Source: JANMZO01 sp031383405
GTDB taxonomy: Bacteria > Actinomycetota > Acidimicrobiia > Acidimicrobiales > JANYDT01
Assembly (NCBI GenBank): GCA_031383405.1
Contig: JANMZO010000414.1
Location: 21,464 to 85,463, forward strand
DNA length: 64,000 nt
Direction of reading: 5' to 3'
Shown here: positions 41,310-49,915 of the stretch, piece by piece
Layout of the letters: each line of letters starts with the position of its first letter
How positions within the stretch are numbered: position 1 is the first letter of the stretch
Notes under the pieces: model-generated
The model's input: only the letters and a program-made list of their open reading frames with translations
What the model was told of the DNA's origin: nothing
The model's database searches: none
Program-made: the position numbers and the translations under genes

Positions 41310-41701
41310 TCGTCGTGGATGCCTCGTGCCTGTTCGAGGTGGTCACCGACACTCAGCGTGCGGAAGGCATTCGGCAACGACTTGCGGCGGAACCGGAGCA
41401 GGCGGCACCACACATCATCGACATCGAAGTGTTCAGTCTGATTCGACGGGATCACCTGCTCGGCTCGCTCGACGAAACGGCAGCGGCACTGGCTGTCCAC
41501 GATCTCAGGTCGTGGCCGGGCGAGCGTTACGGGCATCGCGGTCTTCTGGAGCGGGCCTGGGAATTGCGACACTCCGTGCGGGGCTGGGACGCCGCCTACG
41601 TTGCGTTGGCGGAGGCACTCGGCGCGTCGTTCATCACCCTTGACGGGCGACTTGCCCGGGCAAAGGGGCCGCGCTGCCTCGTCGAGTACATCGATCTGTG
41701 A
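41306..41701 (+). CDS. vapC: VapC-family PIN-domain toxin
   Basis: A 131-residue PIN-domain ribonuclease. The acidic residues of the active site appear as IVVDASCLFEV (Asp5), DIEVFSLIRR (Glu) and GWDAAYVALAEALGASFITLDGRLAR (two Asp). This is complete for the family, so it should be active. ATG 41306 lies within the antitoxin stop. Its tRNA or rRNA target is not predictable. The module is just downstream of tRNA-Glu, but nothing indicates integration there. Confidence 0.92.
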   Translation: MIVVDASCLFEVVTDTQRAEGIRQRLAAEPEQAAPHIIDIEVFSLIRRDHLLGSLDETAAALAVHDLRSWPGERYGHRGLLERAWELRHSVRGWDAAYVALAEALGASFITLDGRLARAKGPRCLVEYIDL

Positions 41702-41733
41702 CGTGGGCCGGCGGGCGACAAGTCGGTCACGGC

Positions 41734-42010
41734 TCAACGGCGACCATTGAGCCAGTGGACAACGGCCGCAACACGGCGGTTTTCCGATGCATCCTCCTGA
41801 AGATCGAGCTTCTGGAAGATGTAACGGACGTGGGTCTCCAGAGTCTTCAATGAGCACCGTACCTGCTGGGCGATGGCGGTATTCGACCGACCCTGCGCCA
41901 CCAGGTCGAGAACTTCACGTTCCCGGTCCGTCAAGCGGGCAATTCTTTCGTCGTGTTCCGCGCGGACGATCAGCTGCTCGGTGAGCTCCAAAGAGAATTG
42001 CGAGATCCGT
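41734..42010 (-). pseudogene. 5'-truncated LuxR-type regulator (HTH remnant)
   Basis: On the minus strand LTDREREVLDLVAQGRSNTA...VRCSLKTLETHVRYIFQKL is an intact LuxR helix-turn-helix with the end of its protein. The sequence upstream of about residue FSLELTEQLIVRAEHDERIA is missing. An open frame continues to 42075, but those codons are antisense to a methyltransferase remnant. The fragment could be expressed as a short protein, but looks like the tail of a larger response regulator or LuxR protein cut by a rearrangement near 42000. Confidence 0.75.
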
Positions 42011-42549
42011 TCCCGCGTCTGCGCAGACCTTGCAGGCGCCGTCGTGGAGATCGGATTCGGATCGGGCCTGAACATCCCGCACTACCCGGCGGGCGTGCAC
42101 ACCGTCCATGCGGTCGAGCCGCTCGCCCGTTCGGTCGCCATTGCGGCGAAGCGCATCGAGGCGGGCCACGCTCACGTTCACCACGCCGGCCTCACCGGCG
42201 AACGCATCGACTTCGCGAGTGCCTCTGCCGACGCCGTTCTTTCCACCTGGACCCTCTGTTCCATCCTCGACGTCGACATCGCCCTCGCCGAGATCCGCCG
42301 CATCCTAAAGCCGGGCGGCACGCTCCACTTCGTCGAGCACGGCATCTCGCCCGATGCGAAGGTGGCCCGCCGCCAGGGTCGAATCGAGCCGATCAGTAAG
42401 CCGCCCTTCGGCGGCTGTCACCTCACGCGAGACATCCCTGCCCTCATCACCGGCGCCGGGTTCGTTGTCGACACCATGGCCACCTTTTATCATCCAAGGA
42501 GCCCAAGCCCTTCGGCTGGACGTTCGAGGGACGGGCCCGACCGGCCTGA
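42000..42549 (+). pseudogene. Truncated and frameshifted class I methyltransferase
   Basis: From RSRVCADLAGAVVEIGFGSG the plus frame matches SAM-dependent methyltransferases (motif I EIGFGSGLN, then STWTLCSILDVDIALAEIRR, LKPGGTLHFVEHG, CHLTRDIPALITGAGF). The N-terminal part is missing at the junction with the LuxR remnant. Near 42500 the frame shifts: the expected C-terminus KPFGWTFEGRARPA is encoded in another frame ending with TGA at 42547-42549. With both ends damaged it is a pseudogene, probably 5'-truncated by the same event that beheaded the LuxR gene. Confidence 0.85.
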
Positions 42550-42701
42550 CGTTCAGTGATCCCGGTGATCACGGTCATCGTGAGCGCCGACTCAAGGCCG
42601 AAACCCGGCTTACCGTCTGACTCGTGGGCGGGAACCGATCGGCTGAAATGTGTGGACCGACCACCTCCCTGTACATTGGCGGCCAGGAAAAGGGGGCCGC
42701 C

Positions 42702-43856
42702 ATGGGCACGGTTGACATCAGTGGAGTCTGCGGTTCGCGGTTCGGCGCGGTGAAGGATGCGTTCGCGGCGAACTTCTCCGAGCGTGGCGATGTCGGTGCT
42801 TCGGTCGCTCTCGTGATGCACGACGAGTTGGTCGTCGACCTGTGGGCCGGTCACCTCGACGCGGCGAAAACGACTCCTTGGGACCGTGACACGATCGTCA
42901 ACGTCTACTCCACCACCAAGACCATGGCCTGTCTTTCTCTGCTCGTTCTGGTCAGTCGGGGCCTGGTCGACGTCGATGCGCCGGTTGAGCGTTACTGGCC
43001 GGAGTTCGGCGCCAACGGAAAGAGCAACGTGTTGGTACGGCATATCCTGTCGCACACGGCCGGCTTGCCGGCCTGGGACGAGCGGCTCGAGGGACCGGAC
43101 CTTTACGATTGGGACCGGGTCACTGCCCTGCTCGCGAACCAGGCGACGTGGTGGGAGCCGGGCACCAAATCGGGCTACCACGCAGTGACCCAGGGCAACC
43201 TCGTCGGCGAAGTCGTGCGCCGCGTCGATGGCCGTAGCGTGGGTCGATTCTTCGCCGAGGAAATCGCCGGGCCGCTCGGCGCCGACATGCACATCGGCCT
43301 CGGCCCCGAGCACGACCATCGTGTCGGCCGTCTCATTCCGGCTCCACCGCTGGTTTTCGGCAGTGCTGATGGAAGCGTGAACCCGAACCGGGACTCGATT
43401 CCGTACCGGGCGGCCAACCCGCGCCTTGTCGCGGAACAGTCGTGGGAGATCCCGTGGCGTCGGGCCGAGATCCCGGCGGCCGGTGGTCACGGCAACGCCC
43501 GGGGTGTTGCATTGGCCCAGAGTGTCGTTTCCGCCGGAGGGAGCAGCCGGGGCGTTCAGCTTCTGACCCCGGAAGTCATCGAGCGCATCTTCGATGTCCA
43601 GGCGGCCGGCCGTGATCTCGTGCTCGGCATCGGTGTGACGTTCGGTGTCGGCTACGGCCTCAATTCACCCCGCAATCCCATCAGCCCGAATGCCCGGGTC
43701 TGCTACTGGGGTGGTTGGGGTGGTTCGCTGGTGGTGAACGATGTCGACGCCGGTTTCACGATGGCCTACGTCATGAACCGGATGGGCGAAGGCACCGTTG
43801 GCGATGAGCGGGCCCACACGATCCTTCGGGCGGTGTACCGGTCCCTCGACACCTGA
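42702..43856 (+). CDS. Serine hydrolase of the beta-lactamase / esterase EstB family
   Basis: 384 residues from ATG 42702, preceded by an AGGAAAAGGGG-type ribosome site. The longer frame to 42624 was rejected. The nucleophile motif is STTK (Ser70-Lys73) with Tyr159 in the YxN position (SGYHAVTQG, where the Asn is replaced by Ala). Later GGWGGSL may supply the third KTG-like element. These are class C beta-lactamase-fold hydrolases, mostly esterases or peptidases on unknown substrates. No signal peptide, so probably cytoplasmic. It stands alone. Confidence 0.9.
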   Translation: MGTVDISGVCGSRFGAVKDAFAANFSERGDVGASVALVMHDELVVDLWAGHLDAAKTTPWDRDTIVNVYSTTKTMACLSLLVLVSRGLVDVDAPVERYWPEFGANGKSNVLVRHILSHTAGLPAWDERLEGPDLYDWDRVTALLANQATWWEPGTKSGYHAVTQGNLVGEVVRRVDGRSVGRFFAEEIAGPLGADMHIGLGPEHDHRVGRLIPAPPLVFGSADGSVNPNRDSIPYRAANPRLVAEQSWEIPWRRAEIPAAGGHGNARGVALAQSVVSAGGSSRGVQLLTPEVIERIFDVQAAGRDLVLGIGVTFGVGYGLNSPRNPISPNARVCYWGGWGGSLVVNDVDAGFTMAYVMNRMGEGTVGDERAHTILRAVYRSLDT

Positions 43857-44053
43857 GACCACCGGTTGGCTGGCTCCCCGAATCTGGGTGGTGTTTCGCC
43901 CAACCCGGTCGATGAGATAGCCCAACCCGGCAGCAGGGACCGGGTTTGCGCCCGTTTTGGGCCGGGTTGGGGACTTGGCGCAATGTCGTTTGATCCGACG
44001 GGAGTTCGGTCACGAATAGTTGTCATGTTGACCACGGACACGGACGACCCGGC

Positions 44054-44704
44054 GTGAGCATGGTCGTTGAACATATGCTTCCGGCCATGGAGGTCTCGAC
44101 CGGGTTCTCGGGTGTCGCCGACGTTGTCATGCAACCCGCAACGGACGCCATGCTGGTGGCTCGACTCGTTGCCGGCGACGACTCCGCCCTGGGTCTTATC
44201 TACGACCGTTTTGGTTCGCTCGTGTTCGGGTTGGCCCGTTCGATAAGTCATGACGAGCAGATTTCCCGCGAGGTCTCCCAGGACGTGTTCACCCATCTGT
44301 GGGAGTTTCCTGACCGCGTCGATCTTTCGCGAGGTTCGCTCAAAAGCTACCTCGCCACCTTGGCGCACCGACGGGCTGTGGATGCGGTGCGCCGGTCGGA
44401 GCGGCACACCAGAACGGAAGACCGGGTCCGGGCTCAGTCGGCTCCGGTCACGGCGGCGAGCGACGTCGCAGTCCTGGATGCGACGGCACGGGTGTGGCAG
44501 GCCGAGCGACTCACTGCGCTCATGGACTTGCTTCCCGCCGATCAGCGTGAGGCCCTTCGGTTGGCCTACTTCGAAGGCTGTACGTACCGGCAGGTCGCCA
44601 GCCAACTCGGCATACCGGAGGGAACCGCAAAATCCCGCCTCCGACTGGCTCTGGCCCGACTTCGGGACCAACTCGCTCGAGATGACCGGTGGGCCTGGAC
44701 ATGA
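44054..44704 (+). CDS. ECF sigma factor, SigK/ECF19-like
   Basis: A 216-residue ECF sigma factor. Region 2 is IYDRFGSLVFGLARSISHDE...REVSQDVFTHLWEFPDRVD and region 4 is LPADQREALRLAYFEGCTYRQVASQLGIPEGTAKSRLRLALARL. This set is typical of the SigK/SigL-like actinobacterial group that pairs with membrane or soluble anti-sigma factors. The GTG at 44054 was kept; ATG 44060 and ATG 44075 are also possible. The stop overlaps the start of the next gene (ATGA), so the partner is co-translated. Confidence 0.9.
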   Translation: MSMVVEHMLPAMEVSTGFSGVADVVMQPATDAMLVARLVAGDDSALGLIYDRFGSLVFGLARSISHDEQISREVSQDVFTHLWEFPDRVDLSRGSLKSYLATLAHRRAVDAVRRSERHTRTEDRVRAQSAPVTAASDVAVLDATARVWQAERLTALMDLLPADQREALRLAYFEGCTYRQVASQLGIPEGTAKSRLRLALARLRDQLARDDRWAWT

Positions 44705-45825
44705 AACCGACGCTGAACGTCAACGAACCGAACGAACCGGCCAAACCGGACAAACCGGACATGAACAACGAACCGGCCAAACAGAACGAACCGAGTATTC
44801 CGATGATCCCCGACACCGGTGCAGCCGAGTTCGCCGCACTGGTCGCCCTCGATGCTGTTGAGGAGAACCAGAGGGCGATCACGGAACGCGACAGTGATCC
44901 GGTCACCCTCCATGAGTTTCATCGGGTGACGGGGGTCCTTGCCGATGCCGCTTCCGCTGCGCCGCCTTGGGACCTGCGTGACCAGGTCCTGTCGGCCGCC
45001 CGGGCCAGGCGCACTCCTGGGACACTCCTACACCCGGTCGAACCCACCTCGCCCGGCAACGCGTTCCGCCAAACGGTCGATGAACTGCACGAGCTTCTCG
45101 TTGATCTCGATGAGGCTGAGTGGTCGAGATCAACGCTCGAAGAATACGGTGACGTGCATGACCTTGTAGCCCATCTCACCGGCGTGGAGGAGAGCCTCCT
45201 GGGTATCCTTGGCGAGGGTTCGGCTCCCGACCCGGGAGTGTGGAACAACCACGTGGAAGCCACGGCGTCGTTCGTCCGCGAACTCCGGCGCTCGTCAACG
45301 GGGGTGTTGACGCAACGGTGGTTCCAGTCGGCCAAACGCTTGGCATCGGTCGCTGAAGAAACTGAACGGGTCTCGCCCGACCGGGTCGTTCCGGTCAACG
45401 ACGTCCCCGTTGGAGCGAACGGTATGTTGGTGTTGCGGACGTTCGAAGTCTGGACTCACCACGAAGACATCTGCCGGGCCACCGGTCGACCGTTTCCAAG
45501 CCTCGATGCCGGACGACTTCGCCGGATGTCGGGTGATCTGATTGCCGTCCTCCCGGTCGCATTGAACCTGATGGAGCAGTCACGCCCCGACCGCACTGCA
45601 CGCGTGGTTCTCACCGGGGCGGGCGGAGGCACCTTCGACATACCGATGGCTCCCGACTCCCCGGTCGGCCCGCCCGACGTGCTCATCGTGGCCGACGTTG
45701 TCGAGTTCTGCCGGCTGGCGGCCCGCCGTATACGTCCCGCTGCGCTCTCGGCCACCATCGAAGGTGATGGCGAACAACTGGCCGACCTTATCCTGGTGGC
45801 GGCCGGAGCGTTCGCCCGCGATTGA
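44701..45825 (+). CDS. Putative anti-sigma partner fused to a mycothiol-dependent isomerase-like (MDMPI/DinB) domain
   Basis: 374 residues from ATG 44701. A low-complexity N-terminus (NEPNEPAKPDKPD repeats) is followed by a helical stretch that resembles the N-terminal part of anti-sigma factors of the RskA type (AALVALDAVEENQRAIT...PPWDLRDQVLSAARAR). Then comes a maleylpyruvate-isomerase N-terminal / DinB-like domain (about 125-300: TVDELHELLVDLDEAEWSRS, DVHDLVAHLTGVEESLLGIL) and a C-terminal SCP2-like part. MDMPI proteins use mycothiol. Because it is coupled to the sigma gene, a thiol-sensitive anti-sigma role is attractive, but the anti-sigma function is inferred. Confidence 0.8.
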   Translation: MKPTLNVNEPNEPAKPDKPDMNNEPAKQNEPSIPMIPDTGAAEFAALVALDAVEENQRAITERDSDPVTLHEFHRVTGVLADAASAAPPWDLRDQVLSAARARRTPGTLLHPVEPTSPGNAFRQTVDELHELLVDLDEAEWSRSTLEEYGDVHDLVAHLTGVEESLLGILGEGSAPDPGVWNNHVEATASFVRELRRSSTGVLTQRWFQSAKRLASVAEETERVSPDRVVPVNDVPVGANGMLVLRTFEVWTHHEDICRATGRPFPSLDAGRLRRMSGDLIAVLPVALNLMEQSRPDRTARVVLTGAGGGTFDIPMAPDSPVGPPDVLIVADVVEFCRLAARRIRPAALSATIEGDGEQLADLILVAAGAFARD

Positions 45826-45895
45826 CCAGTGCGAACCGGGCGGGTTCCACTCCGGCGAACCGGAGAAGGAACCCGCTGTCGGAGGTTCGGGCTGT

Positions 45896-45941
45896 TGCTT
45901 TATCAGACGCCCTGCAGGTGCTTTATCAGACGCTCTGCATG
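45896..45941. repeat. 23-bp tandem duplication at the 3' end of the NTF2-like gene
   Basis: TGCTTTATCAGACGCCCTGC (plus AGG) at 45896-45918 repeats at 45919-45941 with one or two mismatches. The second copy contains the stop and last codons of the minus-strand NTF2-like gene, so the first is a duplicated tail. Confidence 0.9.
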
Positions 45942-46336
45942 GCCTGTGGTGCGGCAGCCAGATGGTCGATCGTGTCGACGCAGTGGTTGAACGATGTCAC
46001 TTTGCCGTCTGATCCGAACCGCCAGAGGTGGATCTCAAGACCGGCGAAATGTCCGCCGGTGGTCTTGACCGTGACATCGACCTGGACCACTCCGACGACC
46101 ATGTTGCCGTCGCCCATGACACCCTCCACGTCGAAGCGGTGGAACTCGAAGTTGGCGATTTCGCCGAAGAACGATGCGACATGGGCCTTTCCAACTCCGG
46201 GTGTCAACCACGGGATGCCGTGATCGCTTCCGCCGTCCTCCCACTTTACGTCGTCGGCGAGTTGATCGATGATGAACGGAATGTCGCCCCGTCCGAAGGC
46301 TTCGTACATCGACTGAACTGTGGCGATAGTGCTCAT
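45926..46336 (-). CDS. NTF2-like (SnoaL-type) protein
   Basis: A 136-residue cone-shaped alpha+beta fold of the nuclear-transport-factor-2 / SnoaL family. It begins with the helix VQSMYEAFGRGDIPFIIDQLADDVKWEDGG and has the strands VVQVDVTVKTTGGHFAGLEIHLWRF. Members are enzymes, polyketide cyclases or small-ligand binders. The pocket here does not identify the substrate. It is divergent from the SDR gene (177 bp apart) and its 3' end is duplicated in tandem. Confidence 0.87.
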   Translation of the reverse strand: MSTIATVQSMYEAFGRGDIPFIIDQLADDVKWEDGGSDHGIPWLTPGVGKAHVASFFGEIANFEFHRFDVEGVMGDGNMVVGVVQVDVTVKTTGGHFAGLEIHLWRFGSDGKVTSFNHCVDTIDHLAAAPQAMQSV

Positions 46337-46512
46337 GTGGACTCCCTGGTAATGACTGGGTAGGCAGAGGTGCCTACGGAAACCCTTCGCCGCCCAACGA
46401 GCAGTGGATCAACGTTTTTGGTTGCCTCGTGACCGAGGGGTTGCGCACCCACGGTTTGCACGTGGCTCACCGAGCAATCGACGGATTCGTCGTCGCCGGG
46501 TAACGTCCGCGT

Positions 46513-47340
46513 ATGGAAACGAACGGACGAGTAGCGGTTATCACCGGCGGAGCGAGCGGGATCGGGCGCGGTATGGCCCGGGCCTTCGCCGACGCGGGAA
46601 TGAGGCTGATGATCGCCGACCTCGACGACGCCATGATGGCCGAGACGGTCGCTGAGCTTTCGGCGAAGGATGTGGAAGTCGAATCGACGCGGTGTGATGT
46701 CTCCAAGCTTGAAGATGTCGAGGCGTTGGCCGAAACGACGATCAAGCGGTTCGGCGCGGTTCACGTGCTGTGCAACAACGCTGGAATCGGTCTCCCCACA
46801 CCGACGCACAACATACGGCTCGAAGACTGGCGATGGATCGTCGACGTGGACATGTGGGGTCCGATCTACGGCGTCAAGACGTTTCTTCCCATCATGGAGG
46901 AGCAGGGCGAAGGCCACATCAACACAACCGCGTCGTTGGCCGGTCTCGTAGGTGGTGGCTTTATGGCTGCATACAATGTCGCCAAACATGGAGCCGTGGC
47001 GATGATGACGACCCTTGAGCGTGACCTCCGCGGTCGAAAAAGCCCGGTCCATGCCTCGGTCCTGTGTCCCGGCCCGATCAACACGGCCATCAGCCGTCAT
47101 TCAGTGTCGTACAGGCCCAGCAAGGCCAAGCCCAAGACGAACAGCGCCGCCGAAGGGAAGGCGGGTGCGAACGTACAGGCCATTCTCGACAAAGGTATGC
47201 ACCCCGATGATGTCGGCCACCTCGTCCTCGACGGTATCCAGCGCGACACGTTCTGGCTCTTCACCCATCCGGAGCTTTCCTGGATGCTGACCAAACAACT
47301 CGATGCCCTGCTCGCCGACGGCTCGCTATCCAAAGCGTGA
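46513..47340 (+). CDS. Short-chain dehydrogenase/reductase
   Basis: A 275-residue classical SDR that oxidises or reduces alcohol/ketone groups with NAD(P). The cofactor motif is TGGASGIG (residues 11-18) and the structural motif CNNAG is at about 87-91. The catalytic residues Ser141 (TASLAG) and Tyr154-x3-Lys158 (YNVAK) are intact. Asp36 after the second strand (IADLDDA) favours NAD over NADP. It lies 119 bp upstream of the phosphonate operon on the same strand. It is not a recognised phosphonate gene and may be separate. Confidence 0.93.
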   Translation: METNGRVAVITGGASGIGRGMARAFADAGMRLMIADLDDAMMAETVAELSAKDVEVESTRCDVSKLEDVEALAETTIKRFGAVHVLCNNAGIGLPTPTHNIRLEDWRWIVDVDMWGPIYGVKTFLPIMEEQGEGHINTTASLAGLVGGGFMAAYNVAKHGAVAMMTTLERDLRGRKSPVHASVLCPGPINTAISRHSVSYRPSKAKPKTNSAAEGKAGANVQAILDKGMHPDDVGHLVLDGIQRDTFWLFTHPELSWMLTKQLDALLADGSLSKA

Positions 47341-47458
47341 GGTAACCGGACCAGAAATGAACGTTGCTGTGCCAGGACACCGAAACGTTGTCTACACCGA
47401 CGCTCGTTGTTCACGCTGATGGAAGCAGCCGGAAAGGCCGGGCTGGTGAACTACTCCG

Positions 47459-47884
47459 GTGCTCACCCGTGATTACCGGATCGAACTGCTGGCAGTGGCG
47501 CCGAGCCAGGACCTTCTCAACCTGGCTGATCGCGTACTCAAGGGATCGGAACCGCCGACGGTAATCGCCGGCCCGGAGGTCGGGCTGGTGATGATGCAGA
47601 TTCGAGAACCCGTGTGCGAGGAACGCTTCTTTCTGGGTGAAGTGCTCGTGACACGCGCCGAGGTGGAGTTGTGCGGTGCTCGGGGATGGGCGATGCGCAT
47701 GGGTGAAGATCGGGCTGCGACACTGGCCGCGGCGATCCTCGATGCGGTGGTCGAAGGAAGCGGCGAGTTTGCCGACCACGTGGTCGGTCTTTGCCACGAG
47801 GTGAAGACGGATCGACGTTGGGCACGCGAACAGGAGTGGGCCGAGATTGCCCCTACCGAGGTGCACTTCGATGTCATCGATTGA
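47459..47884 (+). CDS. phnG: C-P lyase core subunit PhnG
   Basis: 141 residues. It matches PhnG over its core (PTVIAGPEVGLVMMQIREPV...FFLGEVLVTRAEVEL), with GARGWAMRMGEDRAATLAAAILDA near the end. PhnG is part of the PhnGHIJ complex that attaches methylphosphonate to ribose triphosphate and cleaves the C-P bond. The GTG at 47459 is the first start after an in-frame stop. It opens the operon. phnH starts before its stop, so the genes are coupled. No PhnF-type regulator gene precedes it, and I did not see a clear Pho box in the 119-bp leader. Confidence 0.95.
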   Translation: MLTRDYRIELLAVAPSQDLLNLADRVLKGSEPPTVIAGPEVGLVMMQIREPVCEERFFLGEVLVTRAEVELCGARGWAMRMGEDRAATLAAAILDAVVEGSGEFADHVVGLCHEVKTDRRWAREQEWAEIAPTEVHFDVID

Positions 47885-48686
47885 TGCTCGTCGTGAGGCG
47901 ACGATGAAGGGATCGCCGGTCGCCCGGATCGAGCAACTGTTACCTCAGGCCCGCCTCCTCGGAGCGCGCTCCGACGACGCGTTTCGGACGATTCTCGATA
48001 CGACGAGCCGACCGGGCCTCATAGCCCGGTTCATCGACGCGCAGTTCGTTGGTTTGCCGTACGCGCTCGTTCCCGCCCTGGCACTTGCGAACGTCGACAC
48101 GCGGATCGCTGTGGTCGGTCGGTTTGATGGGTTTGATGGGTTTGATGGGTTTGATCGGTTTGATGGGTCTAATGACGACGGCGCCGGAACGGTGGACAGC
48201 TGGTTGTCGCTGGTGTGTCGTGCTACCGATGCGAGTCCGGCAAACATTCCATTGGCCGACATCGTCACGGTGCTGAACCGGGTAGATCCGACGGTGGTGT
48301 CCGCGTTGCGACCGGGCACGCCCGAGCATCCTGAGCGTGGCGCTCGCCTGGTTCTGGCCTGTGGCGGGTTGTTCGCCCTACCGACCATGTGCTCGACCGA
48401 TGAGCTCGGCGATGACGTCGTCTTTCTCGAGCTCACCGGTCCGGGCGTGAGGGGAACGTGCCGCGTCGTGGTCGTCGGAGTGCCGGAGGAGACGTTCGTG
48501 CGCCTCGGAACGGTCAACGCGCTGCCATCATGCGGGATAGACGTCCACCTGGTCGACCCCACCGGTCGGATGTTGTCACTCCCCCGCTCGACCCGGATGA
48601 CGGTTCTGCCTACGTCGCTGATTCACACAATGCCATCCAACTCCGACCCGCTCAACACCACGAAAGACAGACCATGGGATATGTAG
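47871..48686 (+). CDS. phnH: C-P lyase core subunit PhnH
   Basis: 271 residues from ATG 47871 (GAGG 8 bases upstream; ATG 47904 is also possible). The N-terminal DDAFRTILDTTSRPG block and the C-terminal GIDVHLVDPTGRMLSLPRST are the usual PhnH landmarks. It is the homodimeric subunit of the core complex. A nine-base repeat inserts GFDGFDGFDRFDG into the first half, which is unusual for this family. Its last 13 bp overlap phnI. Confidence 0.95.
   Translation: MSSIDARREATMKGSPVARIEQLLPQARLLGARSDDAFRTILDTTSRPGLIARFIDAQFVGLPYALVPALALANVDTRIAVVGRFDGFDGFDGFDRFDGSNDDGAGTVDSWLSLVCRATDASPANIPLADIVTVLNRVDPTVVSALRPGTPEHPERGARLVLACGGLFALPTMCSTDELGDDVVFLELTGPGVRGTCRVVVVGVPEETFVRLGTVNALPSCGIDVHLVDPTGRMLSLPRSTRMTVLPTSLIHTMPSNSDPLNTTKDRPWDM
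48121..48165. repeat. 9-bp tandem repeat (5 copies) inside phnH
   Basis: GGTTTGATG repeats at 48121, 48130, 48139, 48148 (as GGTTTGATC) and 48157, encoding GFD/RFD tripeptides. In frame, so slippage would lengthen or shorten a loop of PhnH without a frameshift. Confidence 0.94.
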
Positions 48687-49915
48687 CAGCAAAGGGTGGG
48701 CTCGAAGCAATTCTGGCCGCCGAGCAGCTGGTGCGGAACAAGCGGTTGGGCGGAGACGCCGGGCCGCTCGACGATGCGCAGATTCTTGAACGCCAGCGCC
48801 TGGCCGTTGACCGGGTCATGGGCGAAGCCGGCCTCTGGGCCCCGGAGCTTGCGGCGGCGACGATCCGGCAGGCCGAAGGCGACGTGATCGAAGCGTCGCA
48901 ACTTCTCCGTTCGCATCGGTCCACACTGCCTCGTTTTGCCTACTCGCTGCCGACGCATGTCGACCGCTCACGCCTTTTGCGTCGCATCGTCCCTGCGTAC
49001 CGGCAACCGCCGGGTGCACAAATTCTCGGTCGCACTCTCGACTACGTCGGACGCCTGATCGACCGCTCGGTCTCCAACGCGCGACCGTCCCCCTCGGCGC
49101 GACCGGAGACCGAACGGGAAGTACCTATGTCGGTCGATCCGGTGGCGGATTCTCCGGAAGCATCGATCCAGAAACCTGTTTCCTCAGCCGTTGTGGACCG
49201 ATCACCACAGCGCCTGCTTGATCTGTTGCGCAAGCTCGACCTCGTTGTGGATCGCCGCCGCTCCGATGACCCCGAACCGTATGACATCACCCGGCAGCCG
49301 GTTCGGCCGGGCGTGCCCCGTTCGGCCGTGCTGTCGACCATGGCCAGGGCGGAGACCGGAGCGCTTGTCAATCTTTGGTATCGGAACATTCTCGGGACCG
49401 ACAACCACCTTCACGAGATCACGCTCGGCGAAGTCCGGCATGGTGCACTGCCCGTTGAGGTCGTGAATCCGATGACCGGCAACGTGATCTCGATCGGTGA
49501 GATCCGCGCCACGGAGGTCGAAGCCATCGAAGATCTCAATGGCGCGGCCGAAGACCGGGCGCGCTTCGACGTCGGTTTCGGTGTCTGCTTCGGTCACAAC
49601 GAGCGCAAAGCGATCGCCATGGCCAATCTCGACATCGCTGTTTCGCGGGATGCGGGTGCCAGTCCACTGGAGCAGTCCGTTCTCATGACGACCGACGGTC
49701 TTGACGCGTCGGGGTTCCTTGAACATCTCAAGCTTCCGCACTATGTGACGTTCCGTTCGATGGTGGAGCGCAAGATGGCCATACGGGATGCTGCTTCGAT
49801 GGGCGGTCGTGAAAACGGGTCAACACCGGCCTCAAACGCAAATGATAAGCACGCGAACAAAGTGGGCAACGGGTTGGGAAACACTAGTGAAGCAGTGGTG
49901 GGAGCAACATCATGA
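48674..49915 (+). CDS. phnI: C-P lyase core subunit PhnI (nucleosidase)
   Basis: 413 residues from ATG 48674 (MGYVAAKGGLEAILAAEQLV), within the end of phnH. PhnI, with PhnGHL, displaces the purine of a nucleoside triphosphate by methylphosphonate. Family blocks include LGEVRHGALPVEVVNPMTG, VGFGVCFGHNERKAIAMANLD and LMTTDGLDASGFLEHLKLPH. The long upstream frame to 48458 is antisense-like and was ignored. The last residues (GGRENGSTPASNANDKHA...) are a low-complexity extension. Stop overlaps phnJ by four bases. Confidence 0.97.
   Translation: MGYVAAKGGLEAILAAEQLVRNKRLGGDAGPLDDAQILERQRLAVDRVMGEAGLWAPELAAATIRQAEGDVIEASQLLRSHRSTLPRFAYSLPTHVDRSRLLRRIVPAYRQPPGAQILGRTLDYVGRLIDRSVSNARPSPSARPETEREVPMSVDPVADSPEASIQKPVSSAVVDRSPQRLLDLLRKLDLVVDRRRSDDPEPYDITRQPVRPGVPRSAVLSTMARAETGALVNLWYRNILGTDNHLHEITLGEVRHGALPVEVVNPMTGNVISIGEIRATEVEAIEDLNGAAEDRARFDVGFGVCFGHNERKAIAMANLDIAVSRDAGASPLEQSVLMTTDGLDASGFLEHLKLPHYVTFRSMVERKMAIRDAASMGGRENGSTPASNANDKHANKVGNGLGNTSEAVVGATS

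Noticed and set aside
43766..44671. Minus-strand open frame across the sigma gene
   Set aside because: Antisense to the ECF sigma factor gene, no family features.
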